DNA of 64,000 nucleotides, from assembly GCA_964617825.1 (NCBI GenBank), contig CAZTWL010000022.1:1-64000 (forward strand), written 5' to 3'. Positions 52,702-60,912 of this stretch are shown piece after piece. How positions within the stretch are numbered: position 1 is the stretch's first letter; each line of letters begins with the position of its first letter. The stretch comes from VSJD01 sp964617825 (lineage in GTDB: Bacteria; Verrucomicrobiota; Kiritimatiellia; JAAZAB01). Under the pieces are notes generated by a model that worked only from the letters and a program-made list of their open reading frames with translations, was not told the DNA's origin and made no database searches. The translations under genes and the position numbers were made by a program.

Positions 52702-53271
52702 ATGATCATAAGAAGTTTCACAACACTGGACTTACAGTATGCACATAGATTCTATGGGTTCAAAGGCGAAGCGCAATATTTGCACGGGCATACGGGAATA
52801 CTGACGCTTGAAGTAGAAGATACGGTCAATATGGGCGTCAATATGGTGTTCCCTTGTAATGAAATCAAGAAGACCGCTTGGGACGTTTTGCAAAATTTCG
52901 ATCATGCTCTGGTTTTAAGGAAAGACGATCCGTTGATTCCTGCGATTCTTGGCGTTTACGAAGCACAAGGCATTAAGAACGGTGCGCCAACTAATAAGCA
53001 AAAAGGGCCGGCCTTCAAAACGCAACTTGCGACAGCGTATCCGGAATGTCGTTTGGTTGTTACCAAAGAAACCATGACAGTTGAAGGCATGATCAAAATA
53101 GTTTACGATCTGCTGAAAGACAAACTAAATATAGTTAAAATCACGTTTACAAGCGGAGTAAATGGCGCTACAGAAGCATACGGGCCTCATAGGAATATAG
53201 ATCGTTGCCCGTTATGTGGCATTGCGTTAAACGAAAATGGCGTGTGCCCTAAATGCGGATACAAGAAATAG
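52702..53271 (+). CDS. 6-pyruvoyl-tetrahydropterin synthase/QueD-like protein with C-terminal zinc ribbon
   Basis: 189 residues. The zinc-site histidines are His15 (LQYAHRFYG), His28 and His30 (YLHGHTG), and NFDHAL gives the conserved Asp-His. The catalytic cysteine of QueD, normally four residues ahead of the HGH motif, is absent; Ala24 stands there, with Glu23 next to it, as in the PTPS-III branch, which uses Glu. A zinc ribbon, CPLCG...CPKCG, occupies 169-185. The gene is much more AT-rich than its surroundings. AAGGAG is only one base ahead of the ATG, an unusually tight spacing. A pterin or deazaguanine pathway is likely but unproven. Confidence 0.75.
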   Translation: MIIRSFTTLDLQYAHRFYGFKGEAQYLHGHTGILTLEVEDTVNMGVNMVFPCNEIKKTAWDVLQNFDHALVLRKDDPLIPAILGVYEAQGIKNGAPTNKQKGPAFKTQLATAYPECRLVVTKETMTVEGMIKIVYDLLKDKLNIVKITFTSGVNGATEAYGPHRNIDRCPLCGIALNENGVCPKCGYKK

Positions 53272-53317
53272 TCTGATTTGATTATTTCAAACGCCAACTG
53301 GACGCTTACGAGGAGCG

Positions 53318-53412
53318 TTAACAGTCATCCTGCATAGTCTCATTCCAATAATCCACAAGATGCTGAAAAACATCGTAGGCATTGAGCAGTGGCGCTTTAC
53401 GGCATTCGTCAA
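53318..53412 (-). pseudogene. Possible fragment of type I restriction methylase HsdM
   Basis: On the minus strand a short frame reads FYRWLDECRKAPLLNAYDVF then QHLVDYWNETMQDDC and a stop. The phrase YDVxQHLxDYWxETMQDDC resembles a region of HsdM proteins as I remember them. It is fused at its start to the transposase-related end at 53402. No other HsdM sequence is present. I regard it as a low-confidence relic. Confidence 0.3.
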
Positions 53413-53460
53413 GCCACCGATAAAACGCCATCTAATTGTTACTTATTAAGGGTTGACCCC
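53402..53460 (-). repeat. Solo right end of the REP-associated transposase element
   Basis: The sequence GGCATTCGTCAAGCCACCG through TAAGGGTTGACCCC matches 47892-47951 with a handful of substitutions over about 60 bases. It keeps the terminal GGGGTCAACCCTTAATAA (minus strand). No left end is found beside it. Confidence 0.7.
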
Positions 53461-53497
53461 CGCTTTCCGGTTTGACCCACGGATCAATGTGAGGTGT

Positions 53498-53923
53498 TTA
53501 TGCCGAGGGGCATTTACCCCGGACCAGCCAGCGGTCATGCTCGCCCAGGAAAAGAACCGTGCCCGTCATGGCCAGATAGCCCATGATTTGAAAAACGGTG
53601 GCGTTGTTTTGCAATAGGATCTGCCCGAACGCCAGCGAGATCAATGTCAGCCCGGTCAGCAGCAAGGCGACGTTCCGGCAGAGGCCCAGGATCAATGCCA
53701 CCCCGAGCAGCGTTTCGACAAACGGCAGGGCATAGCCATATGAAGTGATCAGCCAGGCCGGCAGAAACGTTTTGGCAAAGGCCGGCACCAGGTACCCATT
53801 GACAAAGCCGCCGAGTCCGGCCAGCTTGTTTATGCCGCCGCATAAAAATAAAACACCCAACGCCCAACGCATCAGGGCGATTCCTCCAGCCCGGGTGTTA
53901 AAACACGAACAGGTTCCATTCAT
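53498..53923 (-). CDS. DoxX-family membrane protein
   Basis: 141 residues with AGGAG ahead of the start. Four hydrophobic segments follow the DoxX plan: ALGVLFLCGGINKLAGLGGF, WLITSYGYALPFVETLLGVALILG, NVALLLTGLTLISLAFGQIL and IMGYLAMTGTVLFLGEHD. DoxX proteins are small membrane subunits linked with quinone oxidation and redox complexes. The following gene by strand order is NDH-2, 25 bases upstream, so the pair is probably an operon concerned with the quinone pool. Confidence 0.85.
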   Translation of the reverse strand: MNGTCSCFNTRAGGIALMRWALGVLFLCGGINKLAGLGGFVNGYLVPAFAKTFLPAWLITSYGYALPFVETLLGVALILGLCRNVALLLTGLTLISLAFGQILLQNNATVFQIMGYLAMTGTVLFLGEHDRWLVRGKCPSA

Positions 53924-53947
53924 AGCGTCCTTTCTCCTTTCTTCGTT

Positions 53948-55075
53948 TTACTTTTCATGACACAGCGCCCGGATAAAACGCATTTTCTGAGACAAGCCCC
54001 GGGAGAGCAGAAGACTCATAGTGTAATGCATAGCCGTTGGCAACAGCCCGCGTACCCGCAGGCCGCCCACCGTGCCACAGGACCGGCCGTTGGCCATGGG
54101 CAATACAAAACCGGGATCCCATGGCTGGTAGGAGCGCAACTGGTCGCCCCGGAAATACCGGACGATATTAGCGGCGGCACATGCTCCCTGCGTGCGCGCG
54201 AATTGGACTGACATCCGGAGCGGCTGGTTCCGGTGCATGAACATCGCCGAGTCGCCAATCGCGAAAAGGCCCGGCTGACAGCCAATCTCCAGGTGAGCAT
54301 TTACAAGGAGACGGCCCTGGAGCCCTTTATCAAACGTCAGCGCCCTTACAAACGCAGGCGTCTGAACGCCGGCGCACCAGATGACCAGGGCCTGGTCAAA
54401 GACCATCCCGTTGCTCAAACGGACCTGGCGGTTGGTTATGCCGGCCAGCCGGCAATTTTCCATCACGGCAATATCAAGCCGCTCAAGATTATCACGGCTG
54501 TAGAGCTTCATCCAGCCAGGCAAGGCACCTAGAATAGACGGAGCGGCTTCAACAACAATGATTCGCAAGGCTCTGCCGCGGCGCGCAAACCGGCGCCGCA
54601 CATGGGTTGCCATTTCGATGCCGGTATACCCGCCGCCTACAATTATGCACGTGTCAAGACAAGGCGCCTGTAGCGCGGTTGCCAGGCGTTCGCAATCCCG
54701 GCAGGAATTGAATGAATAGGCGGCCTGTTGAATCTCGGTGTTCCCGTAATAGTTCGGTTCGCTGCCGGCGGCAATCAGGAGGGCGTCGAAGGGATAGTGG
54801 CGCCGGGTCCCGATGACGGTGCGCCGGTCGAGGTCGATACGCTCAACGGGATCATGCTGAAACGCGAAGCCAAACCGGCGCGCCAGCCCATCAAGCCCGA
54901 GCGATGCCACGGAGGGGGGAATCCGTCCGCCGACAATATCCGGCAGCAGCGGGAGAAAGTCAAACGATGCTTTGCGGTCCAGCAGTGTAACTCGGATTTC
55001 ACGGCTACCGGCGCTCAGGCCGCGAGCGGCCGCCAGCCCGCCAAATCCGCCTCCGATAATAACGACATCTTTCAT
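53948..55075 (-). CDS. Type II NADH dehydrogenase-like flavoprotein
   Basis: 375 residues from the ATG at 55075; a TTG at 55111 would add a leader that is not conserved. Both dinucleotide folds are visible: VVIIGGGFGGLAAARGLSAG for FAD and CIIVGGGYTGIEMATHVRRR for NADH. The C-terminal FAD block LFAIGDSAMFMH and a final helical part that could contact the membrane complete the NDH-2 plan. It passes electrons from NADH to quinone without pumping protons. DoxX follows it, and polyprenyl and UbiA-type genes are next to it, so this group appears to handle quinone synthesis and reduction. Confidence 0.85.
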   Translation of the reverse strand: MKDVVIIGGGFGGLAAARGLSAGSREIRVTLLDRKASFDFLPLLPDIVGGRIPPSVASLGLDGLARRFGFAFQHDPVERIDLDRRTVIGTRRHYPFDALLIAAGSEPNYYGNTEIQQAAYSFNSCRDCERLATALQAPCLDTCIIVGGGYTGIEMATHVRRRFARRGRALRIIVVEAAPSILGALPGWMKLYSRDNLERLDIAVMENCRLAGITNRQVRLSNGMVFDQALVIWCAGVQTPAFVRALTFDKGLQGRLLVNAHLEIGCQPGLFAIGDSAMFMHRNQPLRMSVQFARTQGACAAANIVRYFRGDQLRSYQPWDPGFVLPMANGRSCGTVGGLRVRGLLPTAMHYTMSLLLSRGLSQKMRFIRALCHEK

Positions 55076-55126
55076 AGCGCAACAATCGTCGTTGTCATCA
55101 CTCCTGGGCAATGATACCGTATTCGC

Positions 55127-56200
55127 ATGATAAGTAAAATAAAAAGCCGGATTGAAAAAACATTGGTTCGCGTCATTATGCCGCGCGCGGCTTTTCCCTG
55201 GATTTCGCTGCCAGCACCCTACCGCGCGCGGCTGCGCGGTTATCTCCTGCGCAAGGGCAAGCGCCTACGCCCGGTGCTGTTTATCCTCGGATATCTGGGT
55301 TTTGCTTCGCGGCCGGCTGCGGCTCTATATACCTCCGCCGTCGCCTTGGAACTGCTCCATGCATTTATTCTGATCCATGACGACCTCATTGATCACGAGG
55401 CTTGCCGGCGGGGAGGTCCTTCCCTGCATAGGCTTATGGAGCGTCAATTGAGGGCTGGGCCGCCGGCGCGTGTCCGTGGCAGCGACCTGGCCCTGATTAT
55501 GGGTGATGTTCTCTACGCGCTGGCAATCCGCGCGTTTCTCTCGATTCGCGCGAGCCCTGTCCGAAAACAGCAGGCATTGGAACGGCTTACGCGCGCAGCC
55601 CTGGTCACCGGCAGCGGCGAGTTGCAAGAGCTGCTGTATACGCGGACACCGCTTGATCGTCTGAACCGTGCCGCCATAGGCCGCATTTATGAACGGAAAA
55701 CTGCGCACTACAGCTTTGCTTTGCCCCTGGCGATGGGCGCCACGCTGGCGGGCGCTACGCCGCAAGCCATAGACTCGTTGGCCCGATTCGGCCTCTGCCT
55801 GGGGCGCGCCTTTCAAATCAAAGACGACCTGGGAGGCGGGAAAGGAGCCAGCGCGCCAGTAATAGCCGATATCCGCGAGGGCAAACGCACGCTGTTGCTC
55901 CTATATGCATTCCGGAGCGGATCGCCCCGTGATCGGAAGTTTCTGAAACGGGTCTACGGGCGCAGGTCGAATGCACCCGACGAGCTCCGGCGAGCCGCCG
56001 ACATCATACTCCGATCCGACGTCGTGCGGCATGCGGTCCTGGATATGGGCCGCCTTTCTAAGCAGGCGGATCGGTTTCTCCGCGCAATTCCTATTAAGCC
56101 GCAAATCAGGGATGCGTTGCTAACGTATAAAGAGGAGCTCCTGGCTATGCCGGAGTCGGGGCGTGTCAATGCGCAGTCAGCAGGACGGCAGTCATTATGA
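55127..56200 (+). CDS. Polyprenyl diphosphate synthase (trans-isoprenyl type)
   Basis: 357 residues. GKRLRP (44-49) binds isopentenyl diphosphate and the first aspartate-rich motif is DDLID at 85-89, followed by RRGGPSLHR. The second motif is incomplete: DDLGG at 233-237, where DDxxD is usual, so the third aspartate is a glycine. The family elongates allylic diphosphates; chain length is not readable by eye. The weakened second motif might lower activity or alter metal binding. The gene is divergent from NDH-2 and overlaps the convergent UbiA-like gene by 35 bases. Confidence 0.85.
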   Translation: MISKIKSRIEKTLVRVIMPRAAFPWISLPAPYRARLRGYLLRKGKRLRPVLFILGYLGFASRPAAALYTSAVALELLHAFILIHDDLIDHEACRRGGPSLHRLMERQLRAGPPARVRGSDLALIMGDVLYALAIRAFLSIRASPVRKQQALERLTRAALVTGSGELQELLYTRTPLDRLNRAAIGRIYERKTAHYSFALPLAMGATLAGATPQAIDSLARFGLCLGRAFQIKDDLGGGKGASAPVIADIREGKRTLLLLYAFRSGSPRDRKFLKRVYGRRSNAPDELRRAADIILRSDVVRHAVLDMGRLSKQADRFLRAIPIKPQIRDALLTYKEELLAMPESGRVNAQSAGRQSL

Positions 56201-57089
56201 GGCTCACGCCCAGGTGCAGGATGATTGTCATGGCATTGGCCGGCGCCAGCGCCAGCGGTTGATCAAAGCAGCGCGCGACGCGCGGCAGGATCCAGAACGC
56301 CATCAATACCGGAAAGATTGCCAGGACCATGGCCGCAGGCACTTTCCCGGCAACCGTCATCAGCAGGACCGGCAGTGGCCAGAGCCCCATCAGCGCCATA
56401 TATAGACAGGCAGCGCGGCGCCTTCCCAGTCGAACCACCCAGGTGCGCTTACGAACCGCACCATCCGCACGGTAGTCCTGGAATTCGTTAATGAACAGGA
56501 CCATCAGGATAAGCACGGCCAAGGAAAGCGAAAGAATCAGCAGGTCGGCGGAAAACCGACTGGTCTGAACAAAATAGGCGCCCATGGATGGCAGACATCC
56601 AAACAGGAGCGCAATCACCGGCTCGCCCAGGCCGCGGGCCCCCAGCTTGATCGGCGGCGCCGAATAAAAAAACCCGCCCGCTATCCCGGCCACTCCCAGC
56701 CAGAGCACAGGCCAGCCGGCCAGCCAGAACAGCCGGAATCCGGCAAGGCCCCCAAGCGCAAAGCAGGCCGCCGATAAACCGAGCACTTCGCGCGGGGTCA
56801 GTAACTTTTTTTGGATCATGCGGCTGCCGCCGGTGAACGGACGGACATAGTCATGGTTGGCGGCATCATTGCCGCTGACGTGGTCGAAATAATCGTTGGC
56901 AACGTTAGCGCCCGCGTGAATGGCGACGACGCCCAGCAGGGTCCATATAAACAGCGGCCCATTCCATATCCCGGTGTGATAATACGCCATCGCGCATCCC
57001 ACCAGCACCGGCATGACCGACGAAGCAAAAAAAGGGGCCCGCAATTCCTGGAGCAGAAGCAGGCCTTTTGACAAGCCCTTGGTATTCAT
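56166..57089 (-). CDS. UbiA-family prenyltransferase, MenA-like
   Basis: 307 residues from the ATG at 57089; upstream in-frame codons to 57149 give no RBS. Nine predicted membrane segments. The first aspartate motif is NVANDYFDHVSGNDAANHD and the second is INEFQDYRADGAVRKRTWVVRLG, both loops of the UbiA superfamily; the second matches the MenA style (D-x3-D with basic flank). It attaches a polyprenyl chain to an aromatic acceptor such as 1,4-dihydroxy-2-naphthoate to make menaquinone. Neighbouring polyprenyl synthase could supply the donor. Confidence 0.85.
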   Translation of the reverse strand: MNTKGLSKGLLLLQELRAPFFASSVMPVLVGCAMAYYHTGIWNGPLFIWTLLGVVAIHAGANVANDYFDHVSGNDAANHDYVRPFTGGSRMIQKKLLTPREVLGLSAACFALGGLAGFRLFWLAGWPVLWLGVAGIAGGFFYSAPPIKLGARGLGEPVIALLFGCLPSMGAYFVQTSRFSADLLILSLSLAVLILMVLFINEFQDYRADGAVRKRTWVVRLGRRRAACLYMALMGLWPLPVLLMTVAGKVPAAMVLAIFPVLMAFWILPRVARCFDQPLALAPANAMTIILHLGVSLIMTAVLLTAH

Positions 57090-57193
57090 GAGTAAGCAGC
57101 CTACAGCGTGCCGTGATTCAAAACAAAATCCTTTTTGTCTTAAAAACAACCCGTGGCACTTCGAAGCCCCGGAATAAACTCATTGCTTAGGTA

Positions 57194-57343
57194 TTCTACG
57201 ATCTGGAGATCATCGAACGCTACGGCAGCGGCATCCAGCGCATGTTGGACGCGTGCGCCGCCGCCAGACTGCCGAAACCAACCTTTGAAAAATCGACGGG
57301 CGGGCTTCTCATCACCTTTCGCAAGGTGACGTGCCCCCCATGA
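57194..57343 (+). pseudogene. C-terminal fragment of an AlbA_2/ATP-binding transcriptional regulator
   Basis: The plus-strand frame FYDLEIIERYGSGIQRMLDA then CAAARLPKPTFEKSTGGLLI ends TFRKVTCPP and a stop at 57341-57343. The segment ExxGSGIxRMLxAC...GLPxPxFE...GxxxTF is the conserved end of the family often called ATP-binding helicase-like or AlbA_2 regulators, where the HATPase-like lobe closes the protein. No start or DNA-binding part is present. This is a gene relic. Confidence 0.65.
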
Positions 57344-57436
57344 GCGGCACCAAAATCCATATTCGTCCAATACTGTCAGCAGGATCCTCCTTCCAGTTTT
57401 TACACACCCTGGATTATCCTATATGCCCGCCGGCTG

Positions 57437-57456
57437 GGGAAGGGCTAGCCCTTCCC
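57437..57456. repeat. Perfect 20-base palindrome
   Basis: GGGAAGGGCTAGCCCTTCCC reads the same on both strands. It lies in a gene-free stretch. It could be a hairpin ending transcription from the relic, or a scar. No T run follows. Confidence 0.6.
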
Positions 57457-57650
57457 TAGTTCGTTATTCCATCTGTTTGTATTTACACATAATTCTTTAC
57501 ACTACTCCGTTGCTTGAACTTTACCAGACCCAGGTGGAAATGCTGCTTTGACCTAGTGAAAAGTGATTTGGGCAACAGGCCCTTGAGACGCGTCCCCGAT
57601 GATCTTGCTGGGCCGTCTTTCAGCCCATCTCGCTCTGTTTCAACAGTGTC

Positions 57651-59150
57651 TCAAGGGTTGATCTTAATTCTTCGGCGTTTGCTTTTGGTGGGAGCGGCAT
57701 CAGTCGACGATGCAGGCCTCGGCAGCGCCTTGGCCCCCTTGGGGTAGATCATTCCCTTGTAAGTCGGGCGCATCAGGTTGTCGACCGACAGCAACTCGTC
57801 GAGCTTTGCTGGCTCGATCAGGCCCATATCGCGAACAACTTCGCGCACGGTCTTGCCGGTGCGTGCGCACTCCTTGCCGACGAGGTCGCCATTTTGGTGG
57901 CCGATGACCTCGTTGAGGTAGGTAACGATTCCGATGGAATTCATGACGGATGCCTTGCATATCTCCCGGTTGGCGGTGATGCCGGAGATGCACCGGGTTC
58001 GCAGCGTGTCGCAAGCGTTCGTCATCAGGTCGATTGACTCGAAGACCGATTGGGCAAGGCCCGGCTCCATGACGTTAAGCTGGAGTTGTCCGGCCTCAGC
58101 GGCCATTGTCACGGTCACATCGTTCCCGATGACCTTGAAGCAGACCTGGTTCACTACTTCCGGGATTACCGGGTTCACCTTGGCCGGCATGATCGACGAA
58201 CCTGCTTGCATCTCGGGCAGGTTGATTTCCTTCAGCCCGGCCCGCGGCCCCGAGGACAGGAGTCGGAGGTCGTTGCAGATTTTAGAGAGCTTCACGGCAA
58301 CGCGCTTGATCGCGGCGTGGAGGAAGACATAAGCTCCGTTGTCAGACGTTGCCTCGACGAGGTCGGTGGCGCCGGTGATCGGCAGACCGGTAACCTCGGC
58401 CAGCCGGCGAACCGCCGCTTTCGCGTAGCCGTTTGGCGTGTTGACCCCGGTGCCGATAGCGGTCGCGCCGAGGTTGACTTCGAGGAGCAAAGACGAGCTG
58501 TATGCCAGTGTGCGTAGCTCCTCACGCAAGTTGACAGCGAAACCGTGGAATTCCTGCCCGAGAGTCATCGGCACGGCGTCCTGCAACTGGGTCCGGCCCA
58601 TCTTAAGCACGTCCTTAACCTCGCCAGACTTGGCATCAAAGATATCGGCCAGGCTGCTGATGGCCTGGATGAGGCCTTGGGTGGAGGCATAGGCCGCAAT
58701 CCGGAATCCAGTTGGATACGCGTCGTTAGTGGACTGGCTTTTGTTGACGTGGTCATTGGGATTGATAACGTCGTAGCGGCCTTTTTCGAAGCCGACGGAC
58801 TCGAGCGCGAGGTTGGCGATGACCTCATTGGTATTCATGTTGGTCGAGGTCCCTGCACCGCCCTGGAAGACGTCAATCGGGAACTGATCCATGCAGCGGC
58901 CGGACAGCACTTCGTCACAGGCATGCACGATGGCGTCGGCGATATCGCCGGGTAGCGCTAAAAGATCCTTGTTGGCGAGGGCGCACGCCTTCTTTACAAG
59001 CACCATCCCCCGGATCATCTCGGGGAAGTCAGCGATCGTCATGTGGCTGATCCGGAAGTTCTCGGTCGCCCGGATCGTGTGTATTCCGTAGTATGCTTCC
59101 TGTGGGACCTCGCGCTGGCCGAGGAGATCTTTCTCGATGCGCATAGCCAT
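57651..59150 (-). CDS. aspA: Aspartate ammonia-lyase
   Basis: 499 residues from the ATG at 59150, with alternative starts at 59156 and 59144. The fumarase/aspartase signature GSSIMPAKVNPVIPE is intact, and the N terminus IEKDLLGQREVPQEAYYGIHTIRATENF, TSTNMNTNEVIAN and STNDAYPTGFRIA (the aspartase-type substrate loops) point to aspartase rather than fumarase. It reversibly splits aspartate into fumarate and ammonia. A basic C-terminal extension of about 25 residues (ends KSKRRRIKINP) goes beyond the usual 470-478. The codon mix is less GC-skewed at third positions than the flanks. It sits among gene relics. Confidence 0.9.
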   Translation of the reverse strand: MAMRIEKDLLGQREVPQEAYYGIHTIRATENFRISHMTIADFPEMIRGMVLVKKACALANKDLLALPGDIADAIVHACDEVLSGRCMDQFPIDVFQGGAGTSTNMNTNEVIANLALESVGFEKGRYDVINPNDHVNKSQSTNDAYPTGFRIAAYASTQGLIQAISSLADIFDAKSGEVKDVLKMGRTQLQDAVPMTLGQEFHGFAVNLREELRTLAYSSSLLLEVNLGATAIGTGVNTPNGYAKAAVRRLAEVTGLPITGATDLVEATSDNGAYVFLHAAIKRVAVKLSKICNDLRLLSSGPRAGLKEINLPEMQAGSSIMPAKVNPVIPEVVNQVCFKVIGNDVTVTMAAEAGQLQLNVMEPGLAQSVFESIDLMTNACDTLRTRCISGITANREICKASVMNSIGIVTYLNEVIGHQNGDLVGKECARTGKTVREVVRDMGLIEPAKLDELLSVDNLMRPTYKGMIYPKGAKALPRPASSTDAAPTKSKRRRIKINP

Positions 59151-59156
59151 GTTCAA

Positions 59157-59619
59157 ATCACTCCTTTCGGGTTGTTGTCATTATCGGATCCGAAGCCGCT
59201 GGTGGCGGAGGTTTCCCGCTCTTTCACCCTCCTTGAGAATGCGCTGCTACAACCCGTAGTAGCGCCCGGCAGGCGTCTCAGGCCTTGATCCCGTAACCAG
59301 GTTTCGGCCGACACGCGCCAGACGGCTTCCGGTCACTTCGAGTCGCTCCATCGCCTGCGCGGCGATGGCAACAATTTGATTGTAACCTTCATTCCGTTTT
59401 GGACGATTATAGATTCCTGCACCCGATTGTCCAGCGTTGAACCGGACGCAGGCGCACTGCCCATCCAAACGGCGACTAACGCTGGGCACTAACTTATAAC
59501 GCGAGCTCAGATCCTGAACCTGATTTTACCCGCATAAAACTATTGCCCTTTCTCGCACCAAGGCGTATTTTGTCGAGGATTTAAGGAGTCGGTTAGTATA
59601 TCTCTAAAAGGGAGGCGCA
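59157..59619. other. 463-base divergent space
   Basis: Lies between aspA (minus) and the secreted repeat protein (plus). It must contain promoters for both, but no convincing -35/-10 pair could be fixed. GGGAGG lies five bases ahead of the plus-strand start at 59620. A minus-strand frame at 59247-59489 is described under rejected items. Confidence 0.4.
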
Positions 59620-60912
59620 ATGAGCTTAAGAAACATTTTCGGGCGGACGGGAATAGCCGTTATGCTGCTGGGATGCGGGCTGGCTGGCACAGCCGCCGGC
59701 TCGGTGCTGGAACAGGGCGAATTCTGGTGGGGCGGATTGGACACCGTCGCCGTCTCGGCGGATTACGATGGCGATGGTCTGGTCGATCCCGGCCTGTTTC
59801 AGGTGGATTCCGGCGAATGGCGCGTTCTCCTATCCAGCCAGGATTATGCCGATAACAGCGTGTTCCTGGGCGGATCGGGATTCGAACCGCTCCTGGGCGA
59901 TTTCGATGGCGACGGCAAGAACGATCCGTCGGTCTATTACGAGCCTACCGGAGAATGGTTCGGGCTGCTATCTGGCAGCGGCTATGTGCCGGGGGCGTCA
60001 GCCTCCCTGGGCGGGCCAGGTTATTATCCCGTGCCGGCGGATTATGACGGCGATGGCACGACCGAAATGGCGGTATATAATCCCTCCAGCGCGCATTGGG
60101 TTATCTGGACCCACGCCGACCCTGAAATCTCCGATATGGAAATCCTGGCCGCCATGTATTCCAACGCCATGGTCAACGCCTCGAACGTGGTGCCCGGCAA
60201 AATCAAAAGGGATCTGACGCCCATCACGGCGGAAAACACCAATTTGATCTGGCGGACTAACCCCAACACCGGCATCCGCGAGGTGCTGGTCGCTTCCTAC
60301 ATGAAATATGCGGACGCCACCAATTATTACCATGTCGGCCAATATACATCGTTGCGTTATGCGGAATCCTGGGTAACTCTCGTGCCGGAACTGAAGAATG
60401 TCGCCCAAAATTTTACCGGCACCAACATTTACTTGCGGTTGAAACAGTCGCTGGGCTTGCCCGCCACCAGCCTTAACGACACCATCGTGGAATTTTATGT
60501 CGATCCGCAATATCTGCTGCGGCCTTCGCGCGACCCGGAAATTACCGACAGGGAAGCCGAGGTATCGTTCCGCACCAACACGCCCTATGCCGCAGCGGTC
60601 AACACCAATTATACGGCCTGGTTCCAGACCACGATCGCAAGCCGGAATTACGGCATGACCAACGGCGTCTGGAACGCGTATCCGTGGACCCAACTTGGCT
60701 ATACTTACGACTGGCTCAAGACCGGCAATAATTACGCGGGCCTGAGCGAATTCGTCGCCCCCGGCCGGATGTTGAAAAACCAATACGGCATCGATTTGCT
60801 GATCTATGTTGTCAGCATCACCGACGCCGCCAATTATCCGGCGGTCCCGAACAATCTGGTCATCCCGCTCCAGAGTCATAGAATCGACATCGCTCTGCAG
60901 GAAGATCGTTGA
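59620..60912 (+). CDS. Secreted protein with three FG-GAP/VCBS-like calcium-loop repeats
   Basis: 430 residues with a signal peptide (GIAVMLLGCGLAGTAAGS). Three tandem repeats of about 46 residues follow, each with a D-x-D-G-D-G calcium loop: ADYDGDGLVD at 48, GDFDGDGKND at 94 and ADYDGDGTTE at 141; each continues with a GEW or SAHW turn, as in FG-GAP/VCBS blades. Residues 165-430 form an unrecognised domain rich in Asn, Thr and Tyr. It is exported, probably to the cell surface. Its last codons overlap the next gene's start. Confidence 0.7.
   Translation: MSLRNIFGRTGIAVMLLGCGLAGTAAGSVLEQGEFWWGGLDTVAVSADYDGDGLVDPGLFQVDSGEWRVLLSSQDYADNSVFLGGSGFEPLLGDFDGDGKNDPSVYYEPTGEWFGLLSGSGYVPGASASLGGPGYYPVPADYDGDGTTEMAVYNPSSAHWVIWTHADPEISDMEILAAMYSNAMVNASNVVPGKIKRDLTPITAENTNLIWRTNPNTGIREVLVASYMKYADATNYYHVGQYTSLRYAESWVTLVPELKNVAQNFTGTNIYLRLKQSLGLPATSLNDTIVEFYVDPQYLLRPSRDPEITDREAEVSFRTNTPYAAAVNTNYTAWFQTTIASRNYGMTNGVWNAYPWTQLGYTYDWLKTGNNYAGLSEFVAPGRMLKNQYGIDLLIYVVSITDAANYPAVPNNLVIPLQSHRIDIALQEDR

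Larger units (their letters stand above)
57090..57650. other. 561-base space with a gene fragment and a palindrome
   Basis: Contents: the fragment of an ATP-binding regulator (57194-57343) and a perfect 20-base palindrome (57437-57456). The part 57460-57650 shows no recognisable gene and lies beyond the stop codon of the aspA gene. Confidence 0.55.

Noticed and set aside
59247..59489. 80-codon minus-strand frame in the space upstream of aspA
   Set aside because: The sequence has a plausible protein-like composition (GYNQIVAIAAQAMERLEV) but no RBS, no family and no support beyond the open frame. It might be a relic; not annotated.
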